From Lachnospiraceae bacterium (GTDB taxonomy: Bacteria; Bacillota; Clostridia; Lachnospirales; Lachnospiraceae), in NCBI GenBank assembly GCA_021199235.1, contig JAJQIL010000052.1:1-64000 (forward strand): 64,000 nt of DNA, given 5' to 3'. This document shows, in pieces, positions 26,823 to 37,272 of the stretch (positions are counted from its first letter, which is position 1; each line of letters starts with the position of its first letter). The position numbers and the translations under genes were made by a program. The notes beneath the pieces were generated by a model. It was given only the letters and a program-made list of their open reading frames with translations. It ran no database searches and was not told the origin of the DNA.

Positions 26823-27749
26823 ATGGAAAAGAGAAGAAATGGAAAAGCGTATGCTCTGATGCGCCTGAAAAAAAGCAGGCAGCTGTATCTTTTGATGCTT
26901 CCTTCCATTATCATTCTGGTGTTGTTTACATACGTACCCATGTATGGAATCGTGATTGCTTTTGAGGACTTCAGTCCGGCGAAAGGGATTCTGGGCAGCC
27001 CGTGGGCGGGATTGAAATATTTTAAACAGTATTTCGCTTCCTACAAGTTCTGGCCGACCATCCGCAATACCATCGTGATCAGTGTTTACAGCATTGCCGT
27101 GACATTTCCTCTGCCGATCGCTCTTGCTCTGATGTGCAATCAGATGCGGGCGCGCCGGTTCAAAAAATTTTTTCAGGTGTCCACGTACCTGCCGCATTTT
27201 ATTTCGACGGTTGTTATGTGCGGTATGATCATCCTGTTTACTTCACCGAGCAGCGGTGTCATTGCAAAGCTGCTGTCGTTTGTGGGTATCACTTTTCCAA
27301 ATGTTATGGGCAGTGCTTCAGCGTTTCCGACGGTGTTTGTGCTGTCAGAGGCCTGGCAGCACGTCGGTTGGGACAGTATTCTGTACATAGCGGCGCTCTC
27401 CGCAATCGATCCGGCACTTTATGAAGCCGCAACGATGGATGGAGCCTCCAAGTGGCAGAAGATGCTGCATATCGATATCCCTCTGCTGATGCCGACCGCA
27501 AGCATTATGTTCATCCTGCGGATGGGCAGCGTTATGAGCGTCGGTTTTGAAAAGGTTTATCTGCTTCAGAATCAGCTGAATATGGCTTCCAGCGAAATTA
27601 TTTCTACTTATGTATATAAGATGGGATTGATCAGCAGCCAGTATAGTCTCTCTTCGGCAATCAACCTTTTTAACACGCTGATCAATCTGGTACTGCTGTT
27701 AAGTGTAAACTATATTACATCGAAGCTTCAGGGCACGTCGCTGATATAA
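26823..27749 (+). CDS. Sugar ABC transporter permease, LplB type
   Basis: 308 residues, six helices (first: LYLLMLPSIIILVLFTYVPM), with the LplB-family signature region FEDFSPAKGILGSPWAGL and the EAA loop EAATMDGASKWQKMLHIDIP. LplB/YtcP permeases pair with LipO-like binding proteins for complex glycans. The ATG follows GAAGGGGGG by 8 bases. A TATACT at 26788-26793 could be its -10. The partner permease begins 12 bases after the stop. Confidence 0.9.
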   Translation: MEKRRNGKAYALMRLKKSRQLYLLMLPSIIILVLFTYVPMYGIVIAFEDFSPAKGILGSPWAGLKYFKQYFASYKFWPTIRNTIVISVYSIAVTFPLPIALALMCNQMRARRFKKFFQVSTYLPHFISTVVMCGMIILFTSPSSGVIAKLLSFVGITFPNVMGSASAFPTVFVLSEAWQHVGWDSILYIAALSAIDPALYEAATMDGASKWQKMLHIDIPLLMPTASIMFILRMGSVMSVGFEKVYLLQNQLNMASSEIISTYVYKMGLISSQYSLSSAINLFNTLINLVLLLSVNYITSKLQGTSLI

Positions 27750-27761
27750 CGGAGGTCGGAT

Positions 27762-28672
27762 ATGAGTACAGGAATAAAACACAGAGCAGGTAAAATAAAA
27801 AAATCCAGAGAGGACAGGATATTTGATTTTTGTATCTATACGATCGCCGGTCTCCTGACGCTGATCGCTCTGTATCCGATCTATTTCGTGGTCATCGCTT
27901 CCTTCAGCGATCCCAAGGCAGTTTCGGCCGGAGATGTGGTACTGTTTGTATCCGGGTTTTCTCTGAAAGGATATAAGCATCTGCTGCAATATGCGGAGCT
28001 CTGGCGAGGATACCTGAATACGATCCTTTACGCACTGGTGGGTACGCTCATCTGCCTCGTGGTAAATATTCCGGCAGGCTATGCGCTTTCAAGAAAGGAT
28101 CTTTACGGAAGGAAATGGTTCGTCATTTTTTACATGATACCGATGTTTTTTCAGGAGGACTGATTCCGACCTATATCAATATCCAGAAGCTTGGTCTTTA
28201 CGATACCTTTTGGGTGATGGTGCTTCCGTTTTCAGTCATCACGTATTACATCATTGTGGCAAGAACATTTTTTACCACGGGACTTCCGGAAGATCTGTGG
28301 GAAGCGGCACAGATTGACGGAGCCAGCACGCTGCGGTATTTCTTCTCCGTTGTGCTCCCGCTTTCCAAAGCAATCCTGGCGGTGATCGCCCTCTGGTCGG
28401 CAGTAGGACAGTGGAACTCGTATTTCAACGCAATGATCTATCTGCGGAACAGCAATCTGCAGCCCCTGCAGCTTGTGCTGCGGAATATTCTGATCAATAA
28501 TCAGACGGCAAGCTCCATGATGACGGGAACCGCGGCCTCTGAGGCGCGAGAATTGTCAGACCTGATCAAGTATGGCGCCATTGTGATCTCATCCGCGCCG
28601 ATCATGTGTATGTATCCGTTTGTACAGAAGTATTTCAACCAGGGCGTAATGGTCGGCTCCCTGAAGGGCTGA
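27762..28672 (+). pseudogene. Sugar ABC transporter permease, YtcP type, frameshifted
   Basis: Two frames (27762-28163 and the continuation to 28672) make one 303-residue permease if a T is added to the T6 run at 28146-28151, restoring the family sequence MFFSGGLIPTY. The upstream frame ends at TGA 28161-28163 shortly after the run. All six helices, the EAA loop (EAAQIDGASTLRYFFSVVLP) and the C-terminal NQGVMVGSLKG are otherwise intact, and there is no other decay. It is the LplB partner, so module 2 cannot import without it. It could be a base-calling error, a recent mutation, or slippage at the T run. Confidence 0.85.
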
Positions 28673-28745
28673 CAGGATAACCGGGCACAGACCGGAAATT
28701 ACGGTTTGAAGCTATAGAAATCACATTTTGAAAGGAGAGCAGGTA

Positions 28746-30311
28746 ATGAAAAAAGGAAGAAAGCAACTGAGTCTTTTGCTGGCGGCAGCAGTAGCGTCCG
28801 GCACCATCGCACCGGCGGTATTCGCGTCAGCGGAGGAGGAGCCGACTGTATTTCGGATTGCAACTGTCCGCTGGACGGATGCATGGCCGACCGAGTTCCT
28901 TCACGAAGGCATTATGGGGGAACTTGAGGAGAAGTACAATATCCGGATTGAATGGGACATCTATTACAACAGTGACTGGTCGGAACAGAAATCCCTGCTC
29001 CTGGCATCGGGCGATCTGCCTGACGCATTTCTGGGTTCCATCTGTCTGACATCCTCAGATATGGAGCAAAACAAAGAGAACTTTGTGGAATTGACCGATC
29101 TGATCGCAGAGAATATGCCGAACCTTTCCGCTATCTTTGAGTCCGACACGGATATGCTGGCATTGGCGCAGAATACGGACGGAGAGATCTACAGTCTGGT
29201 AAAGAAGCTTCCGCTGCGTGCGGCGACCGCAAACAACGCGTACATCAATCAGACCTGGCTGGATAACCTCGGACTGGAGGCACCGACGACTTATGAAGAA
29301 CTGGAAACGGTGCTGGAAGCGTTCCTTAATGAGGACGCGGACGGGGATGGAGATCCGACCAACGAAATTCCGTATACCTATACCGGTACTCTGGACTATG
29401 ACCTGAGGAACATCCTGCTCCCGTTTGGCACTCTTGTAAGCCGCGCAGGCAATTATATGGGGTTAAACGCGGACGGCGAAGCAGTATTTATGCCGGTAGA
29501 GGAGAATTATAAGGAAGCTGTGAAGTGGATGCATAATCTCTATGAGAAAGGCCTGATCGACGCGGAATACTTTACACAGGATTCTTCCATGTATTCCGCG
29601 AAGATTGCTGCTGAGGGCGGATCTCAGACCGGGCTGATGTTTGGCTGGACGGCAGATGCGGAAGCGGGCGTCAACGCCGGTGAGTTTACGATTCTGAAAT
29701 CCCTTGCCGGTCCGGACGGAAACTGCTATGTAGAGTCTGATCCGACCTTCCTGGATATGTCCGACAGAGAACTGGTTATCACGAATTCCTGTGAGAATCC
29801 GGAACTCCTCCTTCAGTGGGCGGATGAGTTCTACACCGATCTTGTAACGCTGCAGACCTACTATGGTTCGATTCCGGAACAGATCTCAGACAACGGAGAC
29901 GGCACCTATACGCTCCTTGAGCCGGAAGACGGTACTTCGCTGGATACCTCTGCATGGTCCTACTCCCTGCGTGACTTCGGCCCGAAGTATATGAGTGATG
30001 AATTTGCTGCGAATGTCATTCTGCCGACGACACAGGGCGACGGTGTGAAGCTGGCGGACGATGTGAATGCGGAATATGTGACAGATAACTTCCCGGTTGT
30101 CAGCTATACATCTGAGCAGACGGAGACCATGAATATCATCACCACGGATATCTATTCCTATGTAAGCACACAGTATGCGCACTGGGTAGTAGAGGGCGGC
30201 ATTGATGAGGAATGGGATTCTTATCTGGAGCAGCTCAATGCGATGGGTCTGCAGGAACTGCTTACTATTCAGAGAGATGCTTATGACTATTATCTTTCCA
30301 TCACGGGCTGA
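28746..30311 (+). CDS. Extracellular sugar-binding protein, LipO type
   Basis: 521 residues from ATG 28746, preceded by AAAGGAGAGCAGG. The signal peptide (MKKGRKQLSLLLAAAVASG) has a type I site at FASAEE and no lipobox Cys. The mature sequence has the LipO pattern WSEQKSLLLASGDLPDAF and an acidic NEDADGDGDPTNEIPY loop resembling the calcium-binding motif of this family. It is the binding protein for the LplB/YtcP permeases upstream. A strong terminator follows at 30361. Confidence 0.9.
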   Translation: MKKGRKQLSLLLAAAVASGTIAPAVFASAEEEPTVFRIATVRWTDAWPTEFLHEGIMGELEEKYNIRIEWDIYYNSDWSEQKSLLLASGDLPDAFLGSICLTSSDMEQNKENFVELTDLIAENMPNLSAIFESDTDMLALAQNTDGEIYSLVKKLPLRAATANNAYINQTWLDNLGLEAPTTYEELETVLEAFLNEDADGDGDPTNEIPYTYTGTLDYDLRNILLPFGTLVSRAGNYMGLNADGEAVFMPVEENYKEAVKWMHNLYEKGLIDAEYFTQDSSMYSAKIAAEGGSQTGLMFGWTADAEAGVNAGEFTILKSLAGPDGNCYVESDPTFLDMSDRELVITNSCENPELLLQWADEFYTDLVTLQTYYGSIPEQISDNGDGTYTLLEPEDGTSLDTSAWSYSLRDFGPKYMSDEFAANVILPTTQGDGVKLADDVNAEYVTDNFPVVSYTSEQTETMNIITTDIYSYVSTQYAHWVVEGGIDEEWDSYLEQLNAMGLQELLTIQRDAYDYYLSITG

Positions 30312-30360
30312 GCTCTTTCCCTGACAGAATAAATGGAGGCAGGCGCAGGACCTGTGTATA

Positions 30361-30399
30361 GCCGGAGTGTGCAGCAACGCTGCACATACTCCGGCTTTT
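30361..30399 (+). terminator. Rho-independent terminator after the LipO-type gene
   Basis: A 15-17 bp GC-rich stem beginning GCCGGAGTGTGCAGC and closing GCTGCACATACTCCGGC, followed by TTTT. It lies 39 bases before the kinase gene. Confidence 0.8.
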
Positions 30400-30437
30400 G
30401 GGGTATATAAATACGGAGCATCCAGGGAGGGATATCC

Positions 30438-32177
30438 ATGGAACGAAAAGCAAAGAAGAATCCTGTAAGCGTGAAAAACGTCATGGGGTACCTGCTGGGA
30501 GGATTTCTGTTCATGATACTGCTTATGATGGCGGTTATGATACGAAATATCCGGGAGGTGCGTGAAATCGCCTATGAGTGCATAGAGAATAAGACAGCCA
30601 TCTATGTGGAACTGATCGGAAAAGACATCGACAATCTGTCTGCCGAACTGCTGGCTATGCTGGTCCGTGATAACAAAGAGCTGCTGGAGCTTCCGGATAC
30701 GATTACTCCGCAGGAGAGCCGCTATTATAAGCTTCTCAAGGATATCAGAGATGATAATTTTACCAGAAAAACGGTATACGAGTATACTTACAGCTTTTTT
30801 GAATATGTGGATTCGGCGGATTTCCTGATTCTTGACAGCTCCGTATACTTCAGCACGAGCCGGATTCCTGCATCCGGTACGATGCTGAAGGAGAGGCTGA
30901 AGGAAGCGATAGAAGGCGCTCAGCAGGGAATCGTCTGGGACATGCTGAAAGCGGATGGAACCGCATATCTTTTTGGCTTCATACAACAGGACGGAAAAGC
31001 CGTCGGCTGTATGGCAAGCCTGGATGATATGTTTGCTGAGATTGATATTACCAATCTTGGATATGAGGGGATTCCTTTTTTTGAAAAAGACGGGCAGGTA
31101 TATCTGGCTTCGGAAAATCAGGATCGTGAAGATATCATGAATCTGATCCGGGCTTCGGATCGCAGTGCACTGACCAATGATTATGCTTTTTATCGATACA
31201 CTCTGAAAAGGGTGGGAAATCTTGAGATCCTGATCCTGTTTTCAAATGGTGTGCTGGACCGGATATCCGGTGTTCAGACTCTGCTGCTTCTGATCTATCT
31301 GATCCTCGTGGCTCTGGCTCTGTGGATCCTGGTGTATTTTTATCAACGGATACTAAAACCCATGCGGATGTTTGTCAGTGATCTGAAGAATCCGGAGAAG
31401 GAAAAGTTTTTGAACGATACCTCAAAGAAATCAGTCGTAGAGCTGGAATATGCAAGTGAAAAATTCCGTGAACAGTTCCGTGAACTGCAGTCTCTTCGTA
31501 TTTCGCTCTATGAGCAGGAGCTGCAGGTGAAAAAGACGGAACTGGAATATATGCAGGAACAGATCCGGCCGCATTTTTATCTCAACTGTCTGAGTATCAT
31601 TCAGGGAATGGCAGAAATGCACCAGGAGGAAGAGATCATGCGGATTACCGAGATCCTGTCAAACTATATGTGTTACGTAATGAATGACTCCTCCGCCTTT
31701 CGTTATGTCCGGGATGAAGTGCATCATATTCAGAATTATGTGGATATTCAGCAAATACGTAAGCCGGAAAAGTTTCGTTATGAGGTGATCGCGGAAGATA
31801 ATGTCAGGGATGTCCAGATACCGCCGCTTATCCTGCAGCCGTTTGTGGAGAATTCCATCAGTCATGCGCTGCGGGCGGATTCCTGCATTGATATCACATT
31901 ATATCTTACACTTGGGGAAAGCAACGGAGTCCCAATGCTCTATGTGACGATCTCTGATACCGGACCGGGGTTTCCGTCGGAAGTCCTGAACGCACTGAAT
32001 TGTGATGAACCGATCATCTTTGACGGAAGAAAACATATCGGGATCGCGAATACCATCCGCAGGCTGGAGATAGTATATGGGGGAAAAGCAGGTGTGCGCT
32101 TAAGCAATATGGCTGAGCATTATGGAGCAGTAGTGGAGATCTCGATTCCTGTAGAAAGCGGGAAAAGATTATCGTAG
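30438..32177 (+). CDS. Sensor histidine kinase, YesM type
   Basis: 579 residues. Helix 1 is about residues 17-35 (LLGGFLFMILLMMAVMI), with an extracellular sensor to about 275 and helix 2 about 276-300 (LLLLIYLILVALALWILVYF). A short HAMP-like linker and coiled coil lead to His379 (EQIRPHFYLN), then the N-box LQPFVENSISHAL and the G-box HIGIANTIRRLE. It ends at ESGKRLS. Likely partner of the regulator at 25134, from which it is separated by the importer genes. The GH31 gene follows after 81 bases. Confidence 0.9.
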   Translation: MERKAKKNPVSVKNVMGYLLGGFLFMILLMMAVMIRNIREVREIAYECIENKTAIYVELIGKDIDNLSAELLAMLVRDNKELLELPDTITPQESRYYKLLKDIRDDNFTRKTVYEYTYSFFEYVDSADFLILDSSVYFSTSRIPASGTMLKERLKEAIEGAQQGIVWDMLKADGTAYLFGFIQQDGKAVGCMASLDDMFAEIDITNLGYEGIPFFEKDGQVYLASENQDREDIMNLIRASDRSALTNDYAFYRYTLKRVGNLEILILFSNGVLDRISGVQTLLLLIYLILVALALWILVYFYQRILKPMRMFVSDLKNPEKEKFLNDTSKKSVVELEYASEKFREQFRELQSLRISLYEQELQVKKTELEYMQEQIRPHFYLNCLSIIQGMAEMHQEEEIMRITEILSNYMCYVMNDSSAFRYVRDEVHHIQNYVDIQQIRKPEKFRYEVIAEDNVRDVQIPPLILQPFVENSISHALRADSCIDITLYLTLGESNGVPMLYVTISDTGPGFPSEVLNALNCDEPIIFDGRKHIGIANTIRRLEIVYGGKAGVRLSNMAEHYGAVVEISIPVESGKRLS

Positions 32178-32258
32178 TTGAGGACGTTGTGAAAAGGGGT
32201 CTCCTGTACCTCTGCGATGACGGCGGAACAGCAATCAGGAGACAGGAAAGGGAGAAAC

Positions 32259-34681
32259 ATGAGAATAACAGATGATTTATGGAACAGAAATCCGGTCGGA
32301 CGGCCGGAAAATACCATTCAGGGAGAAACCTGGCGATTTACGCTCCTGACTGACCGGCTGATCCGCATGGAATATCAGGAAGACGGACAATTTGAGGATC
32401 GTCCGTCTCAGGTGGTGTGGAACCGGTATTTTGAGACAGTGCCGTATCGGGTGACGGAAAAAAAGCAGAGAATGATGCGGCGGGCGGCTTTGAACTTTAT
32501 ACGGAACGAATGCATGTGTCATATGATGGAATGCCGTTTTCCGGCAATGGCCTTTCCGTAAAGGCGGCCGGAGGACTGCATCCATACGGGACAGCGTGGC
32601 GATACGGAGATGCATCCGGAAACGGAACGCTTTTCGGGAATCTTGGAGGAACTGCCAGGACTCTGGACGAAGTAAACGGAGCATGTAAGCTGGAGGATGG
32701 TATTCTGTCTTTATCCGGATGTGCTCTTCTGAATGACAGTTCTTCTCTCGTTTTGACGAAAGATGGATGGATCGAACCGAGGAAGTGCGATGGTATTGAC
32801 ATGTATCTGTTTGTTTATGGCTGCGATTACAAAGAGGCGCTTCGGGATTTCTACCGCCTTACGGGAGAGACGCCGATGCTTCCGCGTTATGCGCTTGGCA
32901 ACTGGTGGAGCCGCTATTATGCTTATTCAGAAGAGACCTATATGGCACTGATCCGCCGCTTCCAAAATGAAAGAATTCCATTTTCCGTGGCTGTGATCGA
33001 TATGGACTGGCATCTGGTGGAAGACGTCGATTCAAAATACGGGAGCCCCTGGACCGGTTACACCTGGAACCGAAAGCTTTTTCCGGACCCGGAGCGTTTT
33101 CTTGCCTGGCTGCACGCACAGGGAATGCACACGACGCTAAATCTTCATCCAGCAGACGGCATTCGGGCCTATGAGGAGGCATATCCGGCCATGGCAAAGG
33201 CTCTTGGCACCGTCGATACCGAGCATGAGGAGGCAATTGATTTTGACATTACGGATCCCGGCTTTCTGGAGGCATATTTTGATTGTGTGCTGCACCCGGA
33301 GGAAGAAAAAGGCGTGGATTTCTGGTGGATCGACTGGCAGCAGGGGAATACAAGCCGCATACCCGGCCTCGATCCGCTCTGGATGCTGAACCACTATCAT
33401 TTCCTTGACAGTGCCAGAGACGGCCGCCGGCCACTCACATTCTCCAGATATGCGGGTCCCGGTTCTCACCGTTATCCGGTCGGCTTTTCCGGAGACACGA
33501 TCATGACCTGGGAATCCCTGCAGTTTCAGCCGTATTTTACCAGTACGGCCTCGAATATCGGTTACGGTTGGTGGAGTCATGACATCGGCGGACATATGCA
33601 GGGATACAAGGATGATGTGATGGCTGCCCGCTGGGTACAGTTCGGCGTTTTTTCTCCAATCAACCGACTGCATAGCTCCAAAAGTGAATTCAATGGAAAA
33701 GAGCCCTGGCGGTATTCGATGGAGATCCGGCAGGTGATGGCGGAATTTCTGCGGCTCCGGCATCAGATGATCCCATATCTGTATACGATGAATCACCGCG
33801 CTTATCAGGAGGGTCTTCCCCTGATTCTTCCGATGTACTATGAATATCCGAATGACTGTGGGGCGTATCGGGTAAAAAATCAGTATCTCTTTGGCTCGGA
33901 GCTGCTGGTCGTTCCGATCACAACACCGCAGATAGCGAACATACACAGGGGAAAGGAACGTGTGTGGCTGCCGAAAGGATACTATATCGACTTTTTTACC
34001 GGAATGATCTACCGTGGGGGACGGGAGCTCACGATGTACCGTAGCATCCATTCCATACCGGTACTGGCGAAAACCGGTGCGATCATCCCGATGACCGGAG
34101 AGATCATGGGCAGACAGGCTGAAAACAATCCTTCCACGCTCTGCATTTGCGTCTATGCGGGTGCTGACGGGACTTTCACGCTTTATGAGGATGACAATGA
34201 GACTGCTAACTACAGGAACGGCGATTGTGTGAAGACAGAGATGGCGCTGGACTGGGAGAACAGAACGTTCACGATCAGACCGGCCGCAGGGAATTTCTCG
34301 CTGATTCCGGAGAAAAGGACGTACGAGGTGTGTGTATACGGGGTGAAGACCCCTCCCTGCAGTACGATCTGTGTGGGCTATGAAGCGGCAGAAAGCTATG
34401 ACACGGAAAAAGGATGTCTGCGGATCACGATTCCGGAGGTGCCGGTGAACGAAAGTCTCCTGATCCGATTGCCGGGTCTTGAGCTTCGTCCGAATGATGT
34501 GGTTCGGGAAGTGTTTCGGCTGCTGGATCAGGCAGAAATTTCATTCACGGATAAAGAACACGTCTATGATCTGGTGAAAAAGGAAGCTCCCACAGTTGCC
34601 AAAGTCGCTGAACTTTATACACTGGGCGTGGATCCGGACCTGGCGGGAGCTGTCGCGGAAATCCTGACAGCGGATGTGTAA
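32259..34681 (+). pseudogene. GH31 alpha-glycosidase, frameshifted near the N-terminus
   Basis: Two frames (from ATG 32259, and the frame that continues to 34681) form one protein of about 807 residues if an A is added to the A7 run at 32458-32464, restoring VTEKKAEND and then GGFELY. Catalytic features are intact: nucleophile Asp in WWIDWQQG (about residue 359), acid Asp in FSGDTIMTW (about 413), and GYGWWSHDIGGHMQG. GH31 enzymes hydrolyse alpha-glucosides or alpha-xylosides; the substrate is unknown. No signal peptide, so cytosolic. A C-terminal extension of about 60 residues follows the beta domains. Either an error or a recent mutation. Confidence 0.85.
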
Positions 34682-34911
34682 GGGATGTGTAAGGGTATTG
34701 CTCATGTCGGATTCTTGCCAGAAACAGGTCTTGATATTTACAGACTTTTCACATCCGCAGAGCTATCTGTACTGTATGCCGCGGAGAATGTAAGCCTGGT
34801 CTCACAGGACAACATTGCTGTGGCGGCGGAAGCAGGCGAGCAGGAGCCGTTAAGCCGTCTCCTGCTCGATCGCAATATAGATCAAGTATAACACACAACA
34901 GAGAAAAATCC

Positions 34912-34933
34912 ACCTCCATTGAGGCTGTTTTTT
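34912..34933. terminator. Small bidirectional terminator between convergent genes
   Basis: CCTC/GAGG stem with flanking A and T runs (TTTTTT at 34928-34933). It separates the GH31 gene from the minus-strand symporter. A separate hairpin (CGAGCAGGAG/CTCCTGCTCG, about 34837-34870) lies just upstream. Nothing else is recognised in 34682-34938. Confidence 0.45.
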
Positions 34934-34938
34934 ACAAT

Positions 34939-36267
34939 TCAGGAGGCGTTTCTCCGCGCCTCAAGGGCTTCTGTCATTTCATCACGAATATTGTCCAGCT
35001 TATAAAAATAAGTAAGGATGGCGATGGCCGCACACAGTATGATGGGAACCCAGATAAAACAGATCTCAATATAGGAAAGAGCCTTTTCTGTCTGCATTTC
35101 ATTTGCTACATAGCCGCCGCTTTTTAAAAAGGCGCCTATAATAAAACTGGTGAGGCCCATTCCGCCTTTTACAAAGAAACCCTGAACCGCGGCAATCAGT
35201 CCCGATACGCTTGCGTTTTTTGTGTATTCCGAATAATCAATAACGTCCGGCTGCATGCAGAATGTAATGCCGAAGATGCCATAAATGCCAAGACCTGTGA
35301 TGCAGAGTCCCAGAAGCAGGCAGAACGCGTTGCTTTGTCCGGCAAAGATCACAAGATCTCCTGCCACGTACAGTGCAGCGCTGAAAAGCATCAGGCTCCG
35401 TTTGCTGAAATGTTTCTCCAGTTCCGGAAGCAGCAGAAGCATGGGAAGGCCGGAGAGAATGCCAAGAAGGCCGACCAGAGATAACCAGTTTTCTCTGCCA
35501 AGGTTGTATTTAAAATAATAGATAACGGTCGTACTTCTGACAACATATAGAGAAAAATAAAAGAAATTCAGCAGAAACAGGATCCATGCCTGTCCGGTAA
35601 GTCCTTTGAAATCTTCTCTCAGCGAAGTATGCTTCTGACTGACCGTCGGCTGCACCACCTCTTTTGTGCACGCGAAGGTTACAAAGAAAATCAGCATCGC
35701 TGCTACACCGTAAATGGACATGGTGATGAGATACCCGCGCGCATCATTTCCCTTTCCGAAAAATTTCACCAGAGGAGATGTGATCGTCATAACGATCGCA
35801 GTGCCGGCCATGGCACAGACCATTCGTGTAGATACGAGAATGTCCCGTTCATGTACATCAGACGTCAGACGCGGGACAATCGTATTAAGCGGGATGTTGA
35901 CTACGGTGTACGCTGTACAAAGCAGACAGTAAGTGATATAGGCCCAGATCAGTTTGCCTGTGCTTCCAAAATCAGGAATCATAAAAGTCAGCACGGTAAA
36001 AATCGCAAATGGAACTGCACCGATCACAAAATAGGGGCGTCCCTGTCCCCATCTGGTATGCGTCCGGTCAACAAGGAGTCCCATACCTGTATCTGTAAAC
36101 GCATCGATAAATTTTGTGACCAGCATCATGGTCCCGGCCGCAGCCGCTGAAATTCCAAATACATCCGTATAAAAGACCATCAGATAAGAGACCATTGTAC
36201 TGAACACCAGATTGCATCCGAGATCTCCGATGCCATATCCGATTCTTTTCCCCCATTTATTCATCAT
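34939..36267 (-). CDS. GPH-family sugar:cation symporter (MelB-like)
   Basis: 442 residues from the ATG at 36267, behind AGGAGA. Twelve membrane segments, and the MelB/GPH hallmarks: the start KWGKRIGYGIGDLGCNLVF, the loop GLLVDRTHTRWGQGRPYF, and the late motif MQPDVIDYSEYTKN. Such symporters take up glycosides with sodium or protons. The gene follows the SDR dehydrogenase by 16 bases on the same strand, so the two likely form an operon for one sugar or sugar acid under the divergent ROK regulator. Confidence 0.9.
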   Translation of the reverse strand: MMNKWGKRIGYGIGDLGCNLVFSTMVSYLMVFYTDVFGISAAAAGTMMLVTKFIDAFTDTGMGLLVDRTHTRWGQGRPYFVIGAVPFAIFTVLTFMIPDFGSTGKLIWAYITYCLLCTAYTVVNIPLNTIVPRLTSDVHERDILVSTRMVCAMAGTAIVMTITSPLVKFFGKGNDARGYLITMSIYGVAAMLIFFVTFACTKEVVQPTVSQKHTSLREDFKGLTGQAWILFLLNFFYFSLYVVRSTTVIYYFKYNLGRENWLSLVGLLGILSGLPMLLLLPELEKHFSKRSLMLFSAALYVAGDLVIFAGQSNAFCLLLGLCITGLGIYGIFGITFCMQPDVIDYSEYTKNASVSGLIAAVQGFFVKGGMGLTSFIIGAFLKSGGYVANEMQTEKALSYIEICFIWVPIILCAAIAILTYFYKLDNIRDEMTEALEARRNAS

Positions 36268-36283
36268 ATCGTCTTCTCCTGTA

Positions 36284-37060
36284 TTAAAAACATGTAAACG
36301 CGCCGTCAATAATAAAATCAGAACCCGTAGTAAATGTACTGGTATCTCCGGCCAGATAGACGCAGATGGATTCCAGTTCTTCCGGCTTTCCCATTCTGCC
36401 GAGCGGAGCCATGGCATTCCACTGCTCAATCAGCGGGACAAGGGTCGGCGAGTTCAGAGTAAGCTCTGTCCCGATGTATCCCGGGCTGATACTGTTTACC
36501 CGAACGCCTCTTTTCGCCCATTCGACAGCCAGGGATTTTGTCAGTTGAATCACACCGGCTTTTGAAGCGTTGTATGCGCTTTGGGGCTGCGGAACATTGA
36601 CAATGTGAGCCGACATCGACGCTGTGTTAATAATAGAACCGCCTCCGTGCTTCAGCATATATCTGCCTGCTGCGATGTCTGTGAGAAAAATACCGTTCAG
36701 GTTGATATTAATGACCTTCAGCCATTGTTCATATGTCATTTCCTCTGCCGGAGCGTTAATGCAGATACCTGCATTGTTATGGCAGAAATCAATGCCGCCA
36801 AGCTCCCGTACAACCTGTTCTACCATGTCCTCTACCTGCTCTTTGTCTGTGCAGTCGGTACGGATCGCGATCACCCTGCGCCCGGTCTGCTCTGCAATCT
36901 CTTTTGCGGTCTTTTCTGCCTCTGCAAGATCAAGATCCACGATAGCGACATCCGCTCCTGCTTCCGCGAAAGCTGTAGCTGTGCACTTGCCGATACCGCG
37001 TGCCGCGCCTGTCACAAATCCCTTTTTACCGTCCAGTCTCATCTTTTCGATAATACCCAT
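36284..37060 (-). CDS. Short-chain dehydrogenase/reductase
   Basis: 258 residues from the ATG at 37060 behind AGGAGG. A classical SDR with the cofactor motif TGAARGIG, NNAG, the catalytic Ser in NTASM, YNASK (Tyr and Lys) and the C-terminal GSDFIIDGAF. Asp in AIVDLD after strand 2 favours NAD. Related enzymes oxidise sugar alcohols, aldoses or sugar acids. First gene of a two-gene operon with the GPH symporter; a ROK operator-like palindrome lies just upstream (37091-37112). Confidence 0.9.
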   Translation of the reverse strand: MGIIEKMRLDGKKGFVTGAARGIGKCTATAFAEAGADVAIVDLDLAEAEKTAKEIAEQTGRRVIAIRTDCTDKEQVEDMVEQVVRELGGIDFCHNNAGICINAPAEEMTYEQWLKVININLNGIFLTDIAAGRYMLKHGGGSIINTASMSAHIVNVPQPQSAYNASKAGVIQLTKSLAVEWAKRGVRVNSISPGYIGTELTLNSPTLVPLIEQWNAMAPLGRMGKPEELESICVYLAGDTSTFTTGSDFIIDGAFTCF

Positions 37061-37090
37061 GTCTGTTCCTCCTGTTTTTTGAAAAATAGT

Positions 37091-37112
37091 TTTGTAAAAA
37101 CGATTTACTAAA
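37091..37112. promoter_or_regulatory. Candidate ROK operator, SDR side
   Basis: A near-palindrome TTTGTAAA-N5-TTTACTAAA, 31 bases upstream of the SDR start. A related palindrome lies at the other end of the divergent gap. Confidence 0.5.
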
Positions 37113-37217
37113 TACATTTACATAATAGGAGTTTTACGATGATTCGTCAATATGGGAAAAATTACAAAATATAAAGAAGAATTTTGTATGAATTGCACAA
37201 TTATATTCGGATGATCC

Positions 37218-37253
37218 TATGTTATAATCAATTTCGTAAAATGATTTTTTAAA
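37218..37253 (+). promoter_or_regulatory. ROK gene extended -10 with downstream candidate operator
   Basis: TGTTATAAT (TATAAT at 37223-37228) is an extended -10. TTTCGTAAA-N3-TTTTTTAAA (37232-37253) sits at the start of the transcript and resembles the palindrome at 37091, as expected for autorepression. Confidence 0.5.
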
Positions 37254-37272
37254 ATTGCCAGGAGGAAACAAC

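Noticed and set aside
28146..28163. Programmed -1 frameshift in the YtcP permease gene
   Set aside because: The run could slip, but the heptamer is G-TTTTTT, which is not a classical slippery site, and the family does not use frameshifting. Mutation or base-calling error is simpler.
34685..34891. 68-codon frame after the GH31 gene
   Set aside because: No ribosome site, no recognisable family, and it runs through a hairpin; not supported as a gene.
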